A DNA stretch of 44,292 bases from Sphingobium jiangsuense (GTDB taxonomy: Bacteria; Pseudomonadota; Alphaproteobacteria; Sphingomonadales; Sphingomonadaceae), in assembly GCF_014196495.1 (NCBI RefSeq), contig NZ_JACIDT010000026.1:1-44292 (forward strand). The letters are read 5' to 3'. Below are positions 1-8,068 of this stretch, piece by piece. Below the pieces are notes generated by a model that ran no database searches, was not told the DNA's origin, and was given only the letters and a program-made list of their open reading frames with translations. Position numbers and translations under genes: made by a program. Within the stretch, counting starts at the first letter, position 1. Each line of letters opens with the position of its first letter.

Positions 1-156
1 ATCTCCGGCGCGATCCAGCATCTTGCCGGCATGAAGGACAGCAAGACCATCATCGCCATCAACAAGGACGAGGACGCCCCCATCTTCCAGGTCGCCGACA
101 TCGGCCTCGTCGCAGACCTCTACAAGGCCGTGCCAGAGCTGACCGACAAGCTTTGA
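1..156 (+). CDS. etfA: Electron transfer flavoprotein alpha subunit, C-terminal end (partial)
   Basis: The window opens inside this gene; 51 codons and a TGA stop remain. The visible residues contain the FAD-binding end of EtfA: the segment SGAIQHLAGM, then AINKDEDAPIF, then a short helix ending in DKL. EtfA with EtfB carries electrons from acyl-CoA and related dehydrogenases to ETF-ubiquinone oxidoreductase. The partner etfB would be expected just upstream, outside the window. A strong intrinsic terminator follows 25 nt after the stop, so this is the last gene of its operon. The family call is firm although the N-terminal part is not visible. Confidence 0.93.
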   Translation: MSGAIQHLAGMKDSKTIIAINKDEDAPIFQVADIGLVADLYKAVPELTDKL

Positions 157-181
157 GGCAAGGCGGCATCTCATAGAAGAA

Positions 182-218
182 GGCCCCGGTGCGCAGCATG
201 CGCGCCGGGGCTTTTTTT
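182..218 (+). terminator. Intrinsic terminator after etfA
   Basis: A GC-rich stem (GCCCCGG pairing with CCGGGGC, with further pairing in the loop region) is followed directly by a run of seven T. It lies just downstream of the etfA stop. Confidence 0.9.
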
Positions 219-618
219 CTTGACGACCATAGCCATTACTAATGGGTCCGGGTTTGTAAGCGACTACTTCCCCCCTGTTCGGGCTCAGCTTGTCGAAGCC
301 TCGCCTTCCCTTGGGCCAAGAGAAAACAGCCCTTTGACAGGCTCAGGTTGCACCGTCCGGCTTTGGTCGGCCGCAGCTATCCCCGGCAATCCATGCCCTG
401 TCGGAAAAACATTCCCAGCCCGCGCCGCCGGTAAAATTCCGCCAAAATGGATAATGTTTCATCCATATCGGCAGGAATGGGCTGGCCGATCCCGATCCTG
501 CGCCCTATCACCACGATGAGGCGATTCGACGCGATATCAGGGCCATGCCATCCATGCCGGACCAGTTTCGGCGATTGAGGGCAGGCCGATCGCGGCGGAC
601 CTGTCGTCTCATGGGGGC
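219..618. other. Non-coding stretch before the glycosyltransferase
   Basis: About 400 nt with no gene I can support. It contains one copy of a dispersed repeat (276-355, listed separately). The rest probably carries the promoter and leader of the glycosyltransferase at 619, but no convincing promoter boxes were found. Short open frames on both strands have no recognisable product. Confidence 0.6.
276..355. repeat. Dispersed imperfect palindrome, family B copy 1
   Basis: The left arm contains TTCGGGCTCAGCTTGTCGAA and the right arm a diverged complement ending in GACAGGCTCAGG, separated by about 30 nt. A second copy with the same layout lies at 33883-33963. It looks like the short intergenic repeats common in sphingomonads and other proteobacteria. 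It sits between genes, not inside one. Confidence 0.75.
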
Positions 619-2037
619 ATGATCTTGGACTGGATGACGGCAGCACTCACCGCTTTCGCGGCGGTGGAGCATGAAATCATGATGTTCGCTCTCGTCGGCC
701 TGTTGATCGGCGGCCTCGACGATTTCCTGATGGATATGCTGTTCATCGGCCGCGCCGTCTGGCGGGGGCTGACCGTCTACACCCGCTATCCGCGCATGAC
801 CGCCGCCACCCTGCCGCCGCCGGAACGCCCCGGCCCGCTCGCGCTGTTCATCCCCGCCTGGCAGGAATCCGGCGTGATCGGCGCGATGCTGCGCCATTGC
901 CTGCGCAGCTGGCGGGCGGAGGACATAATGCTGTTCGTCGGCACCTATCCCAACGATCCCGACACGATCCGCGCCGTTGCCGCCGTCGCGCGGGAGGACG
1001 CGCGCATCCGCCTCGTCGTGCTGCCGCATGACGGCGGCACCACCAAGGCCGATTGCCTGAACCATCTCTGGCCCGCGCTGCTGCGCGAGGAAGAGCGGAC
1101 AGGGCGGCGATTCAAGGGCGTGATCCTGCACGATGCGGAAGATGTCGTGCATCCGGACGAGATCCGGCTGTTCGACCGGATGATCGAGCGGTTCGACATG
1201 GTGCAGTTGCCGGTGCGCCCGCTGCTCTCGCCCCGCTCGCGCTGGATCGCCGGGCACTACGCGGACGAGTTCGCGGAAGCCCATGGACGGACGCTGGTGC
1301 TGCGCGAGGCGATCGGCGCGGCGGTGCCCTCGGCGGGGGTGGGCTGCTGCTTCGACCGCGACCGTCTGGAACGGATCGCGCGCGACCGGGGCGGCATGCC
1401 GTTCGACCCCGCCTCGCTCACCGAGGATTATGAGATCGGCCTGCACATTCGCGAGCAGGGCGGGCGCACCGTGTTCGTCACCATGCTGGACGCGAAGGGC
1501 GGCCTCATCTGCACGCAGGAGCATTTTCCCGAAACCATGGATGATGCCGTCAAGCAGAAGGCACGCTGGTTCGTCGGCATCGCGCTCGCCGGGTGGGACA
1601 GGCTGGGCTGGCACGGATCGCTGCGGGAAAGATGGATGCGGCTGCACGACCGCCGCGCCGCGCTCGCTGCGCTGGTCATCTTGGCCGCCTATCTGGCCAT
1701 TCCCGCCCATGCCGCCGTGCTGCTGCTCCGCCATATCGGCCTGCTGCCGCCTCCGGTGCCTTCCCCGCTGGTCGCGCTGGGGTTTCAGGTCACGCTGGCG
1801 CTGATGGGGTGGCGGCTGGCGAGCCGGGCCTTCTGGTCCGCCCGCGCCTATGGCTGGCCGCAGGGGCTGCTGGCCATCCCTCGCACCCTGGTCGCCAATT
1901 ACATCATGATGAGGGCGATGCTGCATGCGATGCGCCGCTATGTCGGACAGTTGAAGGGCGGCGGCATCCTCTGGGAGAAGACCCGCCACATATTCCCGAC
2001 GCTCCACCCGCCGGAAGCCCATGCCGCCAGCCTGTGA
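619..2037 (+). CDS. NfrB-like membrane glycosyltransferase (GT2 family)
   Basis: A 472-residue inner-membrane glycosyltransferase that probably polymerises a cell-surface polysaccharide. Residues about 20-43 form an N-terminal membrane segment. The GT-A core has the acidic metal/UDP-sugar motif DAED (172-175), the TED motif (268-270) and QKARW (313-317), matching the D, D, D, QxxRW pattern of processive GT2 enzymes. Two further hydrophobic segments lie at about 348-372 and 384-402. The layout is closest to the NfrB (phage N4 adsorption protein B) branch; the usual C-terminal extension of long NfrB proteins is absent. The ATG at 619 is preceded by a G5 run. The next gene overlaps it by 17 nt, so the two are translationally linked. 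The sugar made is unknown. Confidence 0.8.
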   Translation: MILDWMTAALTAFAAVEHEIMMFALVGLLIGGLDDFLMDMLFIGRAVWRGLTVYTRYPRMTAATLPPPERPGPLALFIPAWQESGVIGAMLRHCLRSWRAEDIMLFVGTYPNDPDTIRAVAAVAREDARIRLVVLPHDGGTTKADCLNHLWPALLREEERTGRRFKGVILHDAEDVVHPDEIRLFDRMIERFDMVQLPVRPLLSPRSRWIAGHYADEFAEAHGRTLVLREAIGAAVPSAGVGCCFDRDRLERIARDRGGMPFDPASLTEDYEIGLHIREQGGRTVFVTMLDAKGGLICTQEHFPETMDDAVKQKARWFVGIALAGWDRLGWHGSLRERWMRLHDRRAALAALVILAAYLAIPAHAAVLLLRHIGLLPPPVPSPLVALGFQVTLALMGWRLASRAFWSARAYGWPQGLLAIPRTLVANYIMMRAMLHAMRRYVGQLKGGGILWEKTRHIFPTLHPPEAHAASL

Positions 2038-3217
2038 CGGCGCGGCGGGGCAGGAAGCCGCCCTGCGCAACAGCCGCCCCCTGCGATTTCTGGCGATGGT
2101 GCTGCTGCTATGGGCGGGGATGCGGATCGCGCTTGTGGGCGGCCTGGCGGGCAGCGCGACGGAGGAAGAGGCGCCTGCCCGCAAAGCCGGCTCGACCGCG
2201 CCGCGCCCTGCGCGCCCGGCCCTGATCGCGCGGATGCAGCGGCGGCAGGCGCAGGGCGCCGGGACGCCGGCACTGGCGGCGATGCTGCCGGGCATCGGGC
2301 CGAGTGGCGGGCCGGGATCGGGCGCAAGGCTCGCGGGAAGGCCAGGCGCAGGCACGGCATCGGTTCCCGTCGCTTTCGCCGCGCGCCATCCGGCCTTGCC
2401 GAAGATGCCGGGCGCCGTCTCGCCTTCCATCCTGCCGCCGACGCCTGTCCGTTCCCCCGCGCCGGTCCAGCCCCCTGCCGCCACATTCGGGGAAGCCGGG
2501 CCGGGCGACGCCGCGCCGCCCGCCACCCTTCCGCCGGTGCCGCCATGGCCCGCCGATACGGAGGGCGGCCCGCGCAAATGGATCGGCTCCGCCTGGCTGC
2601 TCTGGCGGGAAAAGGCTGCTTCCGCCGGACTGGGAAGCGGCGGCCAGCTCGGCGGCGCGCAGGCGGGCATCCGGGTGGACCGGCTGCTCGGCGGCGGAAA
2701 CGGACCCGCGCCGCTGTCGCTCTACGGCCGCCTGTCCGGCGCCCTGCGCACGCCCGTCGCGCCGGAAGCCGCGCTCGGCATCGCCGCCCGGCCCCTCGCC
2801 GGCCGGGTTCCGCTGTCGATCGGGCTGGAACGGCGCATCGCGCTCGACAGGGAGGCGCGCAACGCCTTTGCCGCGATCCTCGCCACCGGCCTCAACCCCA
2901 CCCGGCTGGGCGGCAGCGTGACGGCGGAAGGCTATATGCAGACGGGCCTTGTCGGCCTGTCGCGCACGGACGCATTCGTCGACGGTCGCCTGTCCCTCAC
3001 CGCCGCGCTCGACGGCGGAGAGAGGACGGGCGCGGGCCTCGGCCTGTCGGGCGGGGCGCAGCCGGGCGTGTCCCGGCTCGACATCGGCCCGGTGGTGCAG
3101 CTGCGCCGCCCGCTGGGCATGGCGGGCACGCGCGTCCTGCTCGAATGGCGCCAGCGCATCGCGGGCGGGGCCGCACCCGGCTCCGGCCCGGCAATCACCC
3201 TCGCCAGCGATTTCTGA
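2021..3217 (+). CDS. Membrane-anchored protein with outer-membrane-barrel-like C-terminus (possible NfrA-type partner)
   Basis: 398 residues. A hydrophobic segment at about 22-42 could be a signal or anchor. Residues about 45-185 are Pro/Ala/Gly-rich and low-complexity. From about 190 to the end the sequence alternates polar and hydrophobic residues with many Gly and ends in Phe, as outer-membrane beta-barrels do (last residues ASDF). It overlaps the glycosyltransferase gene, so a joint role in export or synthesis of a surface glycan is likely. The C-terminal region resembles in layout the NfrA C-terminal domain, but the similarity is too weak for a firm name. No catalytic motif was seen. Confidence 0.6.
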   Translation: MPPACDGAAGQEAALRNSRPLRFLAMVLLLWAGMRIALVGGLAGSATEEEAPARKAGSTAPRPARPALIARMQRRQAQGAGTPALAAMLPGIGPSGGPGSGARLAGRPGAGTASVPVAFAARHPALPKMPGAVSPSILPPTPVRSPAPVQPPAATFGEAGPGDAAPPATLPPVPPWPADTEGGPRKWIGSAWLLWREKAASAGLGSGGQLGGAQAGIRVDRLLGGGNGPAPLSLYGRLSGALRTPVAPEAALGIAARPLAGRVPLSIGLERRIALDREARNAFAAILATGLNPTRLGGSVTAEGYMQTGLVGLSRTDAFVDGRLSLTAALDGGERTGAGLGLSGGAQPGVSRLDIGPVVQLRRPLGMAGTRVLLEWRQRIAGGAAPGSGPAITLASDF

Positions 3218-3291
3218 CCTGCGCGATCATCCGCCGCGCGGCCTGCGCCAAAAGGGTTCCGCCCGGACGTTTTGGCCTCTATGACCAGAGC

Positions 3292-4206
3292 ATGGACCTG
3301 TACCTGCCCATCGCCAATCTGCCGGTCAACACCGTCTTCATCATCGGCCTTGGCGGGCTGGTCGGCCTGCTGTCCGGCATGTTCGGGGTGGGCGGCGGCT
3401 TCCTGACGACGCCGCTGCTGATCCTCTACGGCATCCCGCCGACGGTAGCCGCCGCTTCGGCCGCGACGCAGGTGACGGGCACCAGCGTCTCGGGCGTGAT
3501 CAGCCATTTGTCGCGCAACACCATCGATGTGCGCATGGGCGTGGTGATGGTCGTAGGCGGCACCATCGGCGCGGTGATCGGCGCGGGCCTGTTCAGCCTG
3601 CTCCAGTCGATCGGCCAGATGGATACGGTCATCAGCCTGCTCTACGTGCTGATGCTCGGCTCGATCGGGGCGATGATGGCGTGGGAGTCGGGGCAGGCGC
3701 TCATCCGCATGAAGACCGGCGCCCGCCCGCCCGCCCGCAAGCGCCGCCACCATCCGCTGGTGGCGAGCCTGCCGATGCGCTGGCGCTTCTACAAATCGGG
3801 CCTCTATATCTCGCCGCTCGCCCCGCTGCTGCTCGGCATGGTGACGGGCATCATGACGATGCTGCTGGGCGTGGGCGGCGGCTTCATCCTCGTGCCCGCG
3901 ATGCTCTATCTGCTCGGCATGACGACGCAGGTGGTGGTCGGCACCTCGCTGTTTCAGGTGCTGTTCGTCACCATGGCGGCGACGCTGGTGCACAGCCTCA
4001 CCACCAAGGCGGTGGATTTCGTGCTGGCGCTGCTGCTGCTGATCGGCAGCGTCACCGGCGCGCAGATCGGCACGCGCATATCGCGCCGGATGCAGCCTGA
4101 ATATCTGCGCGTCATCCTCGCCGCCATCGTGCTGGTGGTGGCGATCCGCATGGCGCTGGGGCTGGGCTGGCGGCCCGACGAGATCTACACGCTGGAAGTG
4201 CGCTGA
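3292..4206 (+). CDS. TauE/SafE-type sulfite/organosulfonate exporter permease
   Basis: 304-residue polytopic inner-membrane protein of the TauE/SafE (DUF81) family, which moves sulfite, sulfonates or other organic anions. Two repeated halves are visible, each with the family glycine motif GVGGGF (about 32-37 and again near 195), separated by a basic loop (about 142-165, rich in Arg and His). The ATG at 3292 was chosen because hydrophobic sequence starts directly after it; the open frame reads further upstream only as antisense-like Arg-rich sequence. The stop overlaps the start of the next gene (TGATG), so permease and TIGR02186 protein are co-translated. The substrate cannot be read from sequence. 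Confidence 0.85.
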   Translation: MDLYLPIANLPVNTVFIIGLGGLVGLLSGMFGVGGGFLTTPLLILYGIPPTVAAASAATQVTGTSVSGVISHLSRNTIDVRMGVVMVVGGTIGAVIGAGLFSLLQSIGQMDTVISLLYVLMLGSIGAMMAWESGQALIRMKTGARPPARKRRHHPLVASLPMRWRFYKSGLYISPLAPLLLGMVTGIMTMLLGVGGGFILVPAMLYLLGMTTQVVVGTSLFQVLFVTMAATLVHSLTTKAVDFVLALLLLIGSVTGAQIGTRISRRMQPEYLRVILAAIVLVVAIRMALGLGWRPDEIYTLEVR

Positions 4207-4973
4207 TGCCCGCTCGCGCTCTCCGGCTTGCCTGCCTTCCGGCCTTCGCGCTGATGCTCGGCGGCGCGAGCGCGCCCCATCTGGTGCCCGACGTGTCGCA
4301 GCGGCAGATCGACATCCAGTACAGCTTCAAGGGCGCGGAGCTGCTGCTGTTCGGCGCCATCGCCTATCCCGACGGCCGGCCGCCGGACAAGCCCGCCGAC
4401 ATCGTCGTCGTGCTGAAGGGCCCCGAACGCCCGATCCGCATCCGCGAGAAGCAGAAGGTGGCGGGCATCTGGGTCAATGCCGACAGCATGCAGTTCCAGT
4501 CGGTGCCCAGCTTCTACGCCATCGCCAGCTCCCGCCCGATCGAGCAGATCACCGACGAGCGCACCACCGCCATCTATGAGCTGAGCATCACCAACATCCA
4601 GCTGTCGCCCACCTCCTTTTCCGATACGGCGGAGATCGCGCGGTTCGAACGGGGACTGATCGACCTGCAACAGCGGGAGGGCCTGTTCGTCCAGCGGCCG
4701 GGCACGGTGGAGATCACCGACGGCCTGCTCTATCGCGTGCGCCTGCCGCTGTCGGCGCGGGTGGTGGTGGGCGACTATACAGCCGAAACCTTCCTCATCC
4801 AGGACGGACGCGTGGTGGCGGCGGCGGTGCGCGACATACAGGTCCGCAAATCCGGTTTCGAACGGTTCGTCGCGCTCGCCGCGGAACGCTGGCCGCTGCC
4901 CTACGGCCTTGCCGCAACCGCCATGGCGGTGCTGATGGGGCTGCTCGCGGGATGGGTCGGCCGCCGCGTCTAG
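4206..4973 (+). CDS. TIGR02186 family membrane-anchored protein (TauE/SafE partner)
   Basis: 255 residues. A signal-like hydrophobic N-terminus (about 5-22), a beta-rich periplasmic body, and a single C-terminal membrane helix (about 232-250) followed by GRRV. This architecture, and the position directly after a TauE/SafE permease, is that of the conserved alphaproteobacterial family TIGR02186 (also called Alph_Pro_TM). Its role is not established; co-translation with the permease suggests it is an accessory subunit. A palindrome-rich intergenic region follows. Confidence 0.82.
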   Translation: MPARALRLACLPAFALMLGGASAPHLVPDVSQRQIDIQYSFKGAELLLFGAIAYPDGRPPDKPADIVVVLKGPERPIRIREKQKVAGIWVNADSMQFQSVPSFYAIASSRPIEQITDERTTAIYELSITNIQLSPTSFSDTAEIARFERGLIDLQQREGLFVQRPGTVEITDGLLYRVRLPLSARVVVGDYTAETFLIQDGRVVAAAVRDIQVRKSGFERFVALAAERWPLPYGLAATAMAVLMGLLAGWVGRRV

Positions 4974-4974
4974 A

Positions 4975-5018
4975 GCATTTTCAAGTCAGGCGGACCCACC
5001 TGACGACTCGGAAAATGC
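4975..5018. repeat. Nested palindrome after the TIGR02186 gene
   Basis: Outer arms GCATTTTC (4975-4982) and GAAAATGC (5011-5018) enclose an inner pair GTCAGG (4985-4990) and CCTGAC (4999-5004). It directly follows the stop codon and precedes a second, perfect palindrome. The pair looks like an alphaproteobacterial small intergenic repeat unit. Confidence 0.7.
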
Positions 5019-5035
5019 GGAAGCGAAAGATACTC

Positions 5036-5073
5036 AGAGCATGATCCGCTTCAGTTGAAGCGGATCATGCTCT
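5036..5073. repeat. Perfect 38-nt palindrome
   Basis: Arms of 18 nt (AGAGCATGATCCGCTTCA and its exact reverse complement) are separated by only GT. It lies 18 nt after the nested palindrome and about 86 nt before the herA-like gene. It has no T-run on the plus strand, so it is better explained as a repeat element than as a standard terminator. Confidence 0.8.
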
Positions 5074-5159
5074 GACGCGCGAAAGCGGCCTTTCAAGCTC
5101 TTCTTTACCTTATGCGCCTAAGACGGGCGGGTATTTCAGGGGCAAGGAGTGGGCTTACC

Positions 5160-6842
5160 ATGAACGACATGACCGGGAGCTTTTCCCTCACGGCATCGCA
5201 ACGTCTTGACGAAGCATCCTTTATCGACCGGCAGGTCGCCGCCACCATTCCGGCGATGGGGGTCATTTTCCAGATTTCGGGCCGAAGCTCCCAGGTGCTG
5301 ATTCCCCTCGACAGCATCGATGCGCTGAGCCGTCACCCCGATCCGTGCATCGCCATGGCGGGACAGGTCGGCAGCCAGGTCAAGATCTGCATGGGAACGC
5401 GCTGGACGATTGCCAGCGTCCGCTCGCTGATCCTCGACCGGCGCGACTCCACCCGGCTGGTCGCCGACATCGACTTCCTCGGCGAAGGGGACGAGGAATT
5501 CGGCACCGGCAACATCATCAACTTCCGGCGCGGCGTGACGCGCTATCCCGCGCCGGGCACCGAGATATTCCCGGTGTCGAGCGAGGATATGAGCCAGATC
5601 TACGCCGCCAACGGCGACTCCCATGTGCAGATCGGCACCATCTTCCCCACCGCCGAGACCCGCGCCACGCTGGATGTCGATGCGCTGCTGGGCAAGCATT
5701 TCGCGCTGCTGGGATCGACCGGCACCGGCAAGTCGACCTCCGCCGCGCTGATCCTCCACCGCATCTGCGACATGTCGCCCAAGGGGCATATCGTGATGAT
5801 CGACCCGCACGGCGAATATAGCGCGGCCTTTTCTTCCAACGGCGCGGTCTACGACACGACGAACCTCGCCCTGCCCTATTGGCTGATGAATTTCGAGGAG
5901 CATTGCGAGGTGCTGCTGACCTCGCACGGCAAGGATCGCGACATCGACCGCGACATTCTGGCCAAATGCCTGTTCGCCGCGCGGGCGAAGAACCGCATGG
6001 CCGAGGGGATGACGCGCCTGACCGTCGATTCGCCGGTGCCCTATCTGCTGTCGGACCTGACGACCATCATCTCCAACGAAATGGGCAAGCTGGAAAAGGG
6101 CACCAATTCCCTGCCCTATATGCGCCTCAAGACGCGGATCGACGAGCTGAAGTCCGACCCCCGCTACAGCTTCATGTTCTCCGGCATGCTGGTGGCCGAT
6201 TCGATGCAGGCGTTCATCGCCAAGATCTTCCGCCTGCCCGCCTCCGGCCGGCCGATCTCGATCATAGACACCTCGGCCATGCCTTCGGAAATCACCTCGG
6301 TCGTGGTGTCGGTGCTCTCGCGCCTGATCTTCGACTATGCGATCTGGGCGCGGGGCGAGCCGAAGCGGCCGATCCTGCTCGTCTGCGAGGAGGCGCACCG
6401 CTACATCCCCAGCGACCGCAGCAGCGCGGGCCAGTCGGTGCGCAAGATATTGGAGCGCATCGCCAAGGAAGGGCGCAAATATGGGGTGTCGCTGGGCCTC
6501 ATCACCCAGCGCCCGTCCGATCTCGCCGAAGGCGTGCTGTCGCAATGCGGCACGATCATCTCGATGCGCCTCAACAACGACCGCGACCAGAATTTCGTGA
6601 AAGCGGCGATGCCGGAAGGCGCGCGCGGCTTCCTCGATTCGATCCCGGCGCTGCGCAACCGCGAATGCATCATCTGCGGCGAGGGCGTTTCCGTGCCGAT
6701 CCGCGTCGCGCTCGACGATCTGGAGGAAGGCCGCCGCCCGGCCTCCGCCGACCCCAGCTTCTCCCGCCTGTGGCAGGAGGAAGGCGGCGAGGAAGATATA
6801 TTGGGCCGGACCATATCCCGCTGGCGCAATCAGGGAAGATAG
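5160..6842 (+). CDS. herA: HerA-like DNA-translocating ATPase (DUF87)
   Basis: 560 residues from the ATG at 5160, which has an AAGGAGT ribosome site; an upstream in-frame ATG at 5112 is less likely. A beta-barrel-like HAS domain occupies about 1-165. Walker A is GSTGTGKST (185-193), Walker B is LLVCEEAH (406-413), and the LITQRP sensor segment lies at about 448-452, with a conserved R/K finger region around KEGRKYG (437-442). HerA forms hexameric rings that pump DNA, usually with the nuclease NurA in end resection or with other nucleases in defence systems. No NurA or defence partner is next to it here, so a stand-alone repair or translocation role is most likely. Confidence 0.85.
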   Translation: MNDMTGSFSLTASQRLDEASFIDRQVAATIPAMGVIFQISGRSSQVLIPLDSIDALSRHPDPCIAMAGQVGSQVKICMGTRWTIASVRSLILDRRDSTRLVADIDFLGEGDEEFGTGNIINFRRGVTRYPAPGTEIFPVSSEDMSQIYAANGDSHVQIGTIFPTAETRATLDVDALLGKHFALLGSTGTGKSTSAALILHRICDMSPKGHIVMIDPHGEYSAAFSSNGAVYDTTNLALPYWLMNFEEHCEVLLTSHGKDRDIDRDILAKCLFAARAKNRMAEGMTRLTVDSPVPYLLSDLTTIISNEMGKLEKGTNSLPYMRLKTRIDELKSDPRYSFMFSGMLVADSMQAFIAKIFRLPASGRPISIIDTSAMPSEITSVVVSVLSRLIFDYAIWARGEPKRPILLVCEEAHRYIPSDRSSAGQSVRKILERIAKEGRKYGVSLGLITQRPSDLAEGVLSQCGTIISMRLNNDRDQNFVKAAMPEGARGFLDSIPALRNRECIICGEGVSVPIRVALDDLEEGRRPASADPSFSRLWQEEGGEEDILGRTISRWRNQGR

Positions 6843-6903
6843 ACCCGCCCTGGAAGCCGTGGAAGTGTGGCGAGACGGCGCCCGCCATGATATAGGGCGG
6901 GGC

Positions 6904-7338
6904 ATGCTGAAATATCTTCATACGATGATCCGCGTCAGCGATCCTGACGCCACCCTCCGGTTCTTCGGGCTGCTCGGCCTCAGGGAGGTGAAGCGCTATG
7001 AGAGCGAGACGGGGCGCTTCACCCTCATCTATCTGGCCGCGCCGGGCGACGAGGACGCGCAGGTGGAACTCACCTATAACTGGCCACCGGAGGACGGCAG
7101 CCCGGCCGAGGAGTATAAGGGCGGCCGCAATTTCGGCCATATCGCCTATCGCGTCGACAATATCTACGAAACCTGCCAGCGGCTGATGGACGCCGGCGTC
7201 ACCATCAACCGCCCGCCGCGTGACGGGCATATGGCGTTCGTCCGCACGCCGGACGGCATCTCGGTCGAGCTGTTGCAGGACGGCCAGCTGGAACCGGCCG
7301 AGCCCTGGGCGTCGATGCCCAATGTCGGGGAATGGTGA
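6904..7338 (+). CDS. gloA: Glyoxalase I (lactoylglutathione lyase), VOC family
   Basis: 144 residues. It isomerises the methylglyoxal-glutathione hemithioacetal to S-lactoylglutathione. The four metal ligands are in the right places: His6, Glu55, His79 and Glu122, nearly the same numbering as E. coli GloA. The start at 6904 gives a protein beginning MLKYLHTM, the usual family start; an in-frame ATG at 6859 would add 15 atypical residues. The glyoxalase II gene starts 1 nt after its stop, so the two steps of the glyoxalase path form one operon. Confidence 0.9.
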   Translation: MLKYLHTMIRVSDPDATLRFFGLLGLREVKRYESETGRFTLIYLAAPGDEDAQVELTYNWPPEDGSPAEEYKGGRNFGHIAYRVDNIYETCQRLMDAGVTINRPPRDGHMAFVRTPDGISVELLQDGQLEPAEPWASMPNVGEW

Positions 7339-7339
7339 G

Positions 7340-8065
7340 ATGGGACTGGACGTCGCCTGCGTGCCAGTGCTGTCCGACAATTATGTCTGGCTGCTGCATG
7401 ACGGGGACAGCGGCGAGACGGTCGCCATCGACCCTTCCGTGGCCGAGCCGGTGCTGGAGGCCGCCGCTGCGCGCGGCTGGACGATCGGCCAGATCTGGAA
7501 CACCCACTGGCACGGCGACCACACCGGCGGCAATGCCGGGATCAAGGCGGCGACCGGCTGCACCGTGACCGGCCCCGCCGCCGAGCGGGCGAAGATCCCG
7601 ACGCTGGACGTGGCGGTGGGCGAAGGCGACAGCGCGCGCATCGGCGCCCATGCCGCGCAGGTGTGGGAGGTTCCCGCCCACACCGCCGGACATATCGCCT
7701 ATCATCTGCCCGATGCCGGGATCATCTTCGTCGGCGACACGCTGTTCGCCATGGGCTGCGGCCGCCTGTTCGAGGGAACGGCGGAGCAGATGTTCGCGAA
7801 CATGCGGCGCCTCGCCATGCTGGACGGCGAGACACGGGCCTATTGCGCGCATGAATATACCCTCTCCAACGGCCGTTTCGCGCAGGCGATGGAGCCGGAC
7901 AATGAAGACATCGCCCGGCGCATGGACGAGGTGCAGGCGCTGCGCGAGCAGGGTGTGCCGACCGTGCCCACGACCATCGCGCAGGAGCGGGCGACCAATC
8001 CCTTCATGCGCGCGGACAGCGCAGCGGAACTGGCGCGGCTGCGCGCGGCCAAGGACACCTTCTGA
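7340..8065 (+). CDS. gloB: Hydroxyacylglutathione hydrolase (glyoxalase II)
   Basis: 241-residue metallo-beta-lactamase-fold enzyme hydrolysing S-lactoylglutathione to lactate and glutathione. The metal motif THWHGDHTGG (55-64) supplies His56, His58, Asp60 and His61; VPAHTAGH supplies the next His, FVGDTLF the bridging Asp, and CAHEYT the last His. The C-terminal alpha-helical domain typical of GloB, with the RATNPFMR segment, is present. It starts 1 nt after gloA ends. The pepN gene converges on it with a 3-nt gap. Confidence 0.92.
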   Translation: MGLDVACVPVLSDNYVWLLHDGDSGETVAIDPSVAEPVLEAAAARGWTIGQIWNTHWHGDHTGGNAGIKAATGCTVTGPAAERAKIPTLDVAVGEGDSARIGAHAAQVWEVPAHTAGHIAYHLPDAGIIFVGDTLFAMGCGRLFEGTAEQMFANMRRLAMLDGETRAYCAHEYTLSNGRFAQAMEPDNEDIARRMDEVQALREQGVPTVPTTIAQERATNPFMRADSAAELARLRAAKDTF

Positions 8066-8068
8066 CCT

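Noticed and set aside
377..646. Small minus-strand frame before the glycosyltransferase
   Set aside because: No ribosome site and no recognisable domain; it overlaps the repeat region and the start of the glycosyltransferase.
508..2670. Long minus-strand open frame (about 720 codons) opposite the glycosyltransferase
   Set aside because: It is a product of high GC and codon bias on the coding strand; its residues are Arg/Ala/Gly/His-rich with no domain, while the plus strand gives a clear GT2 enzyme.
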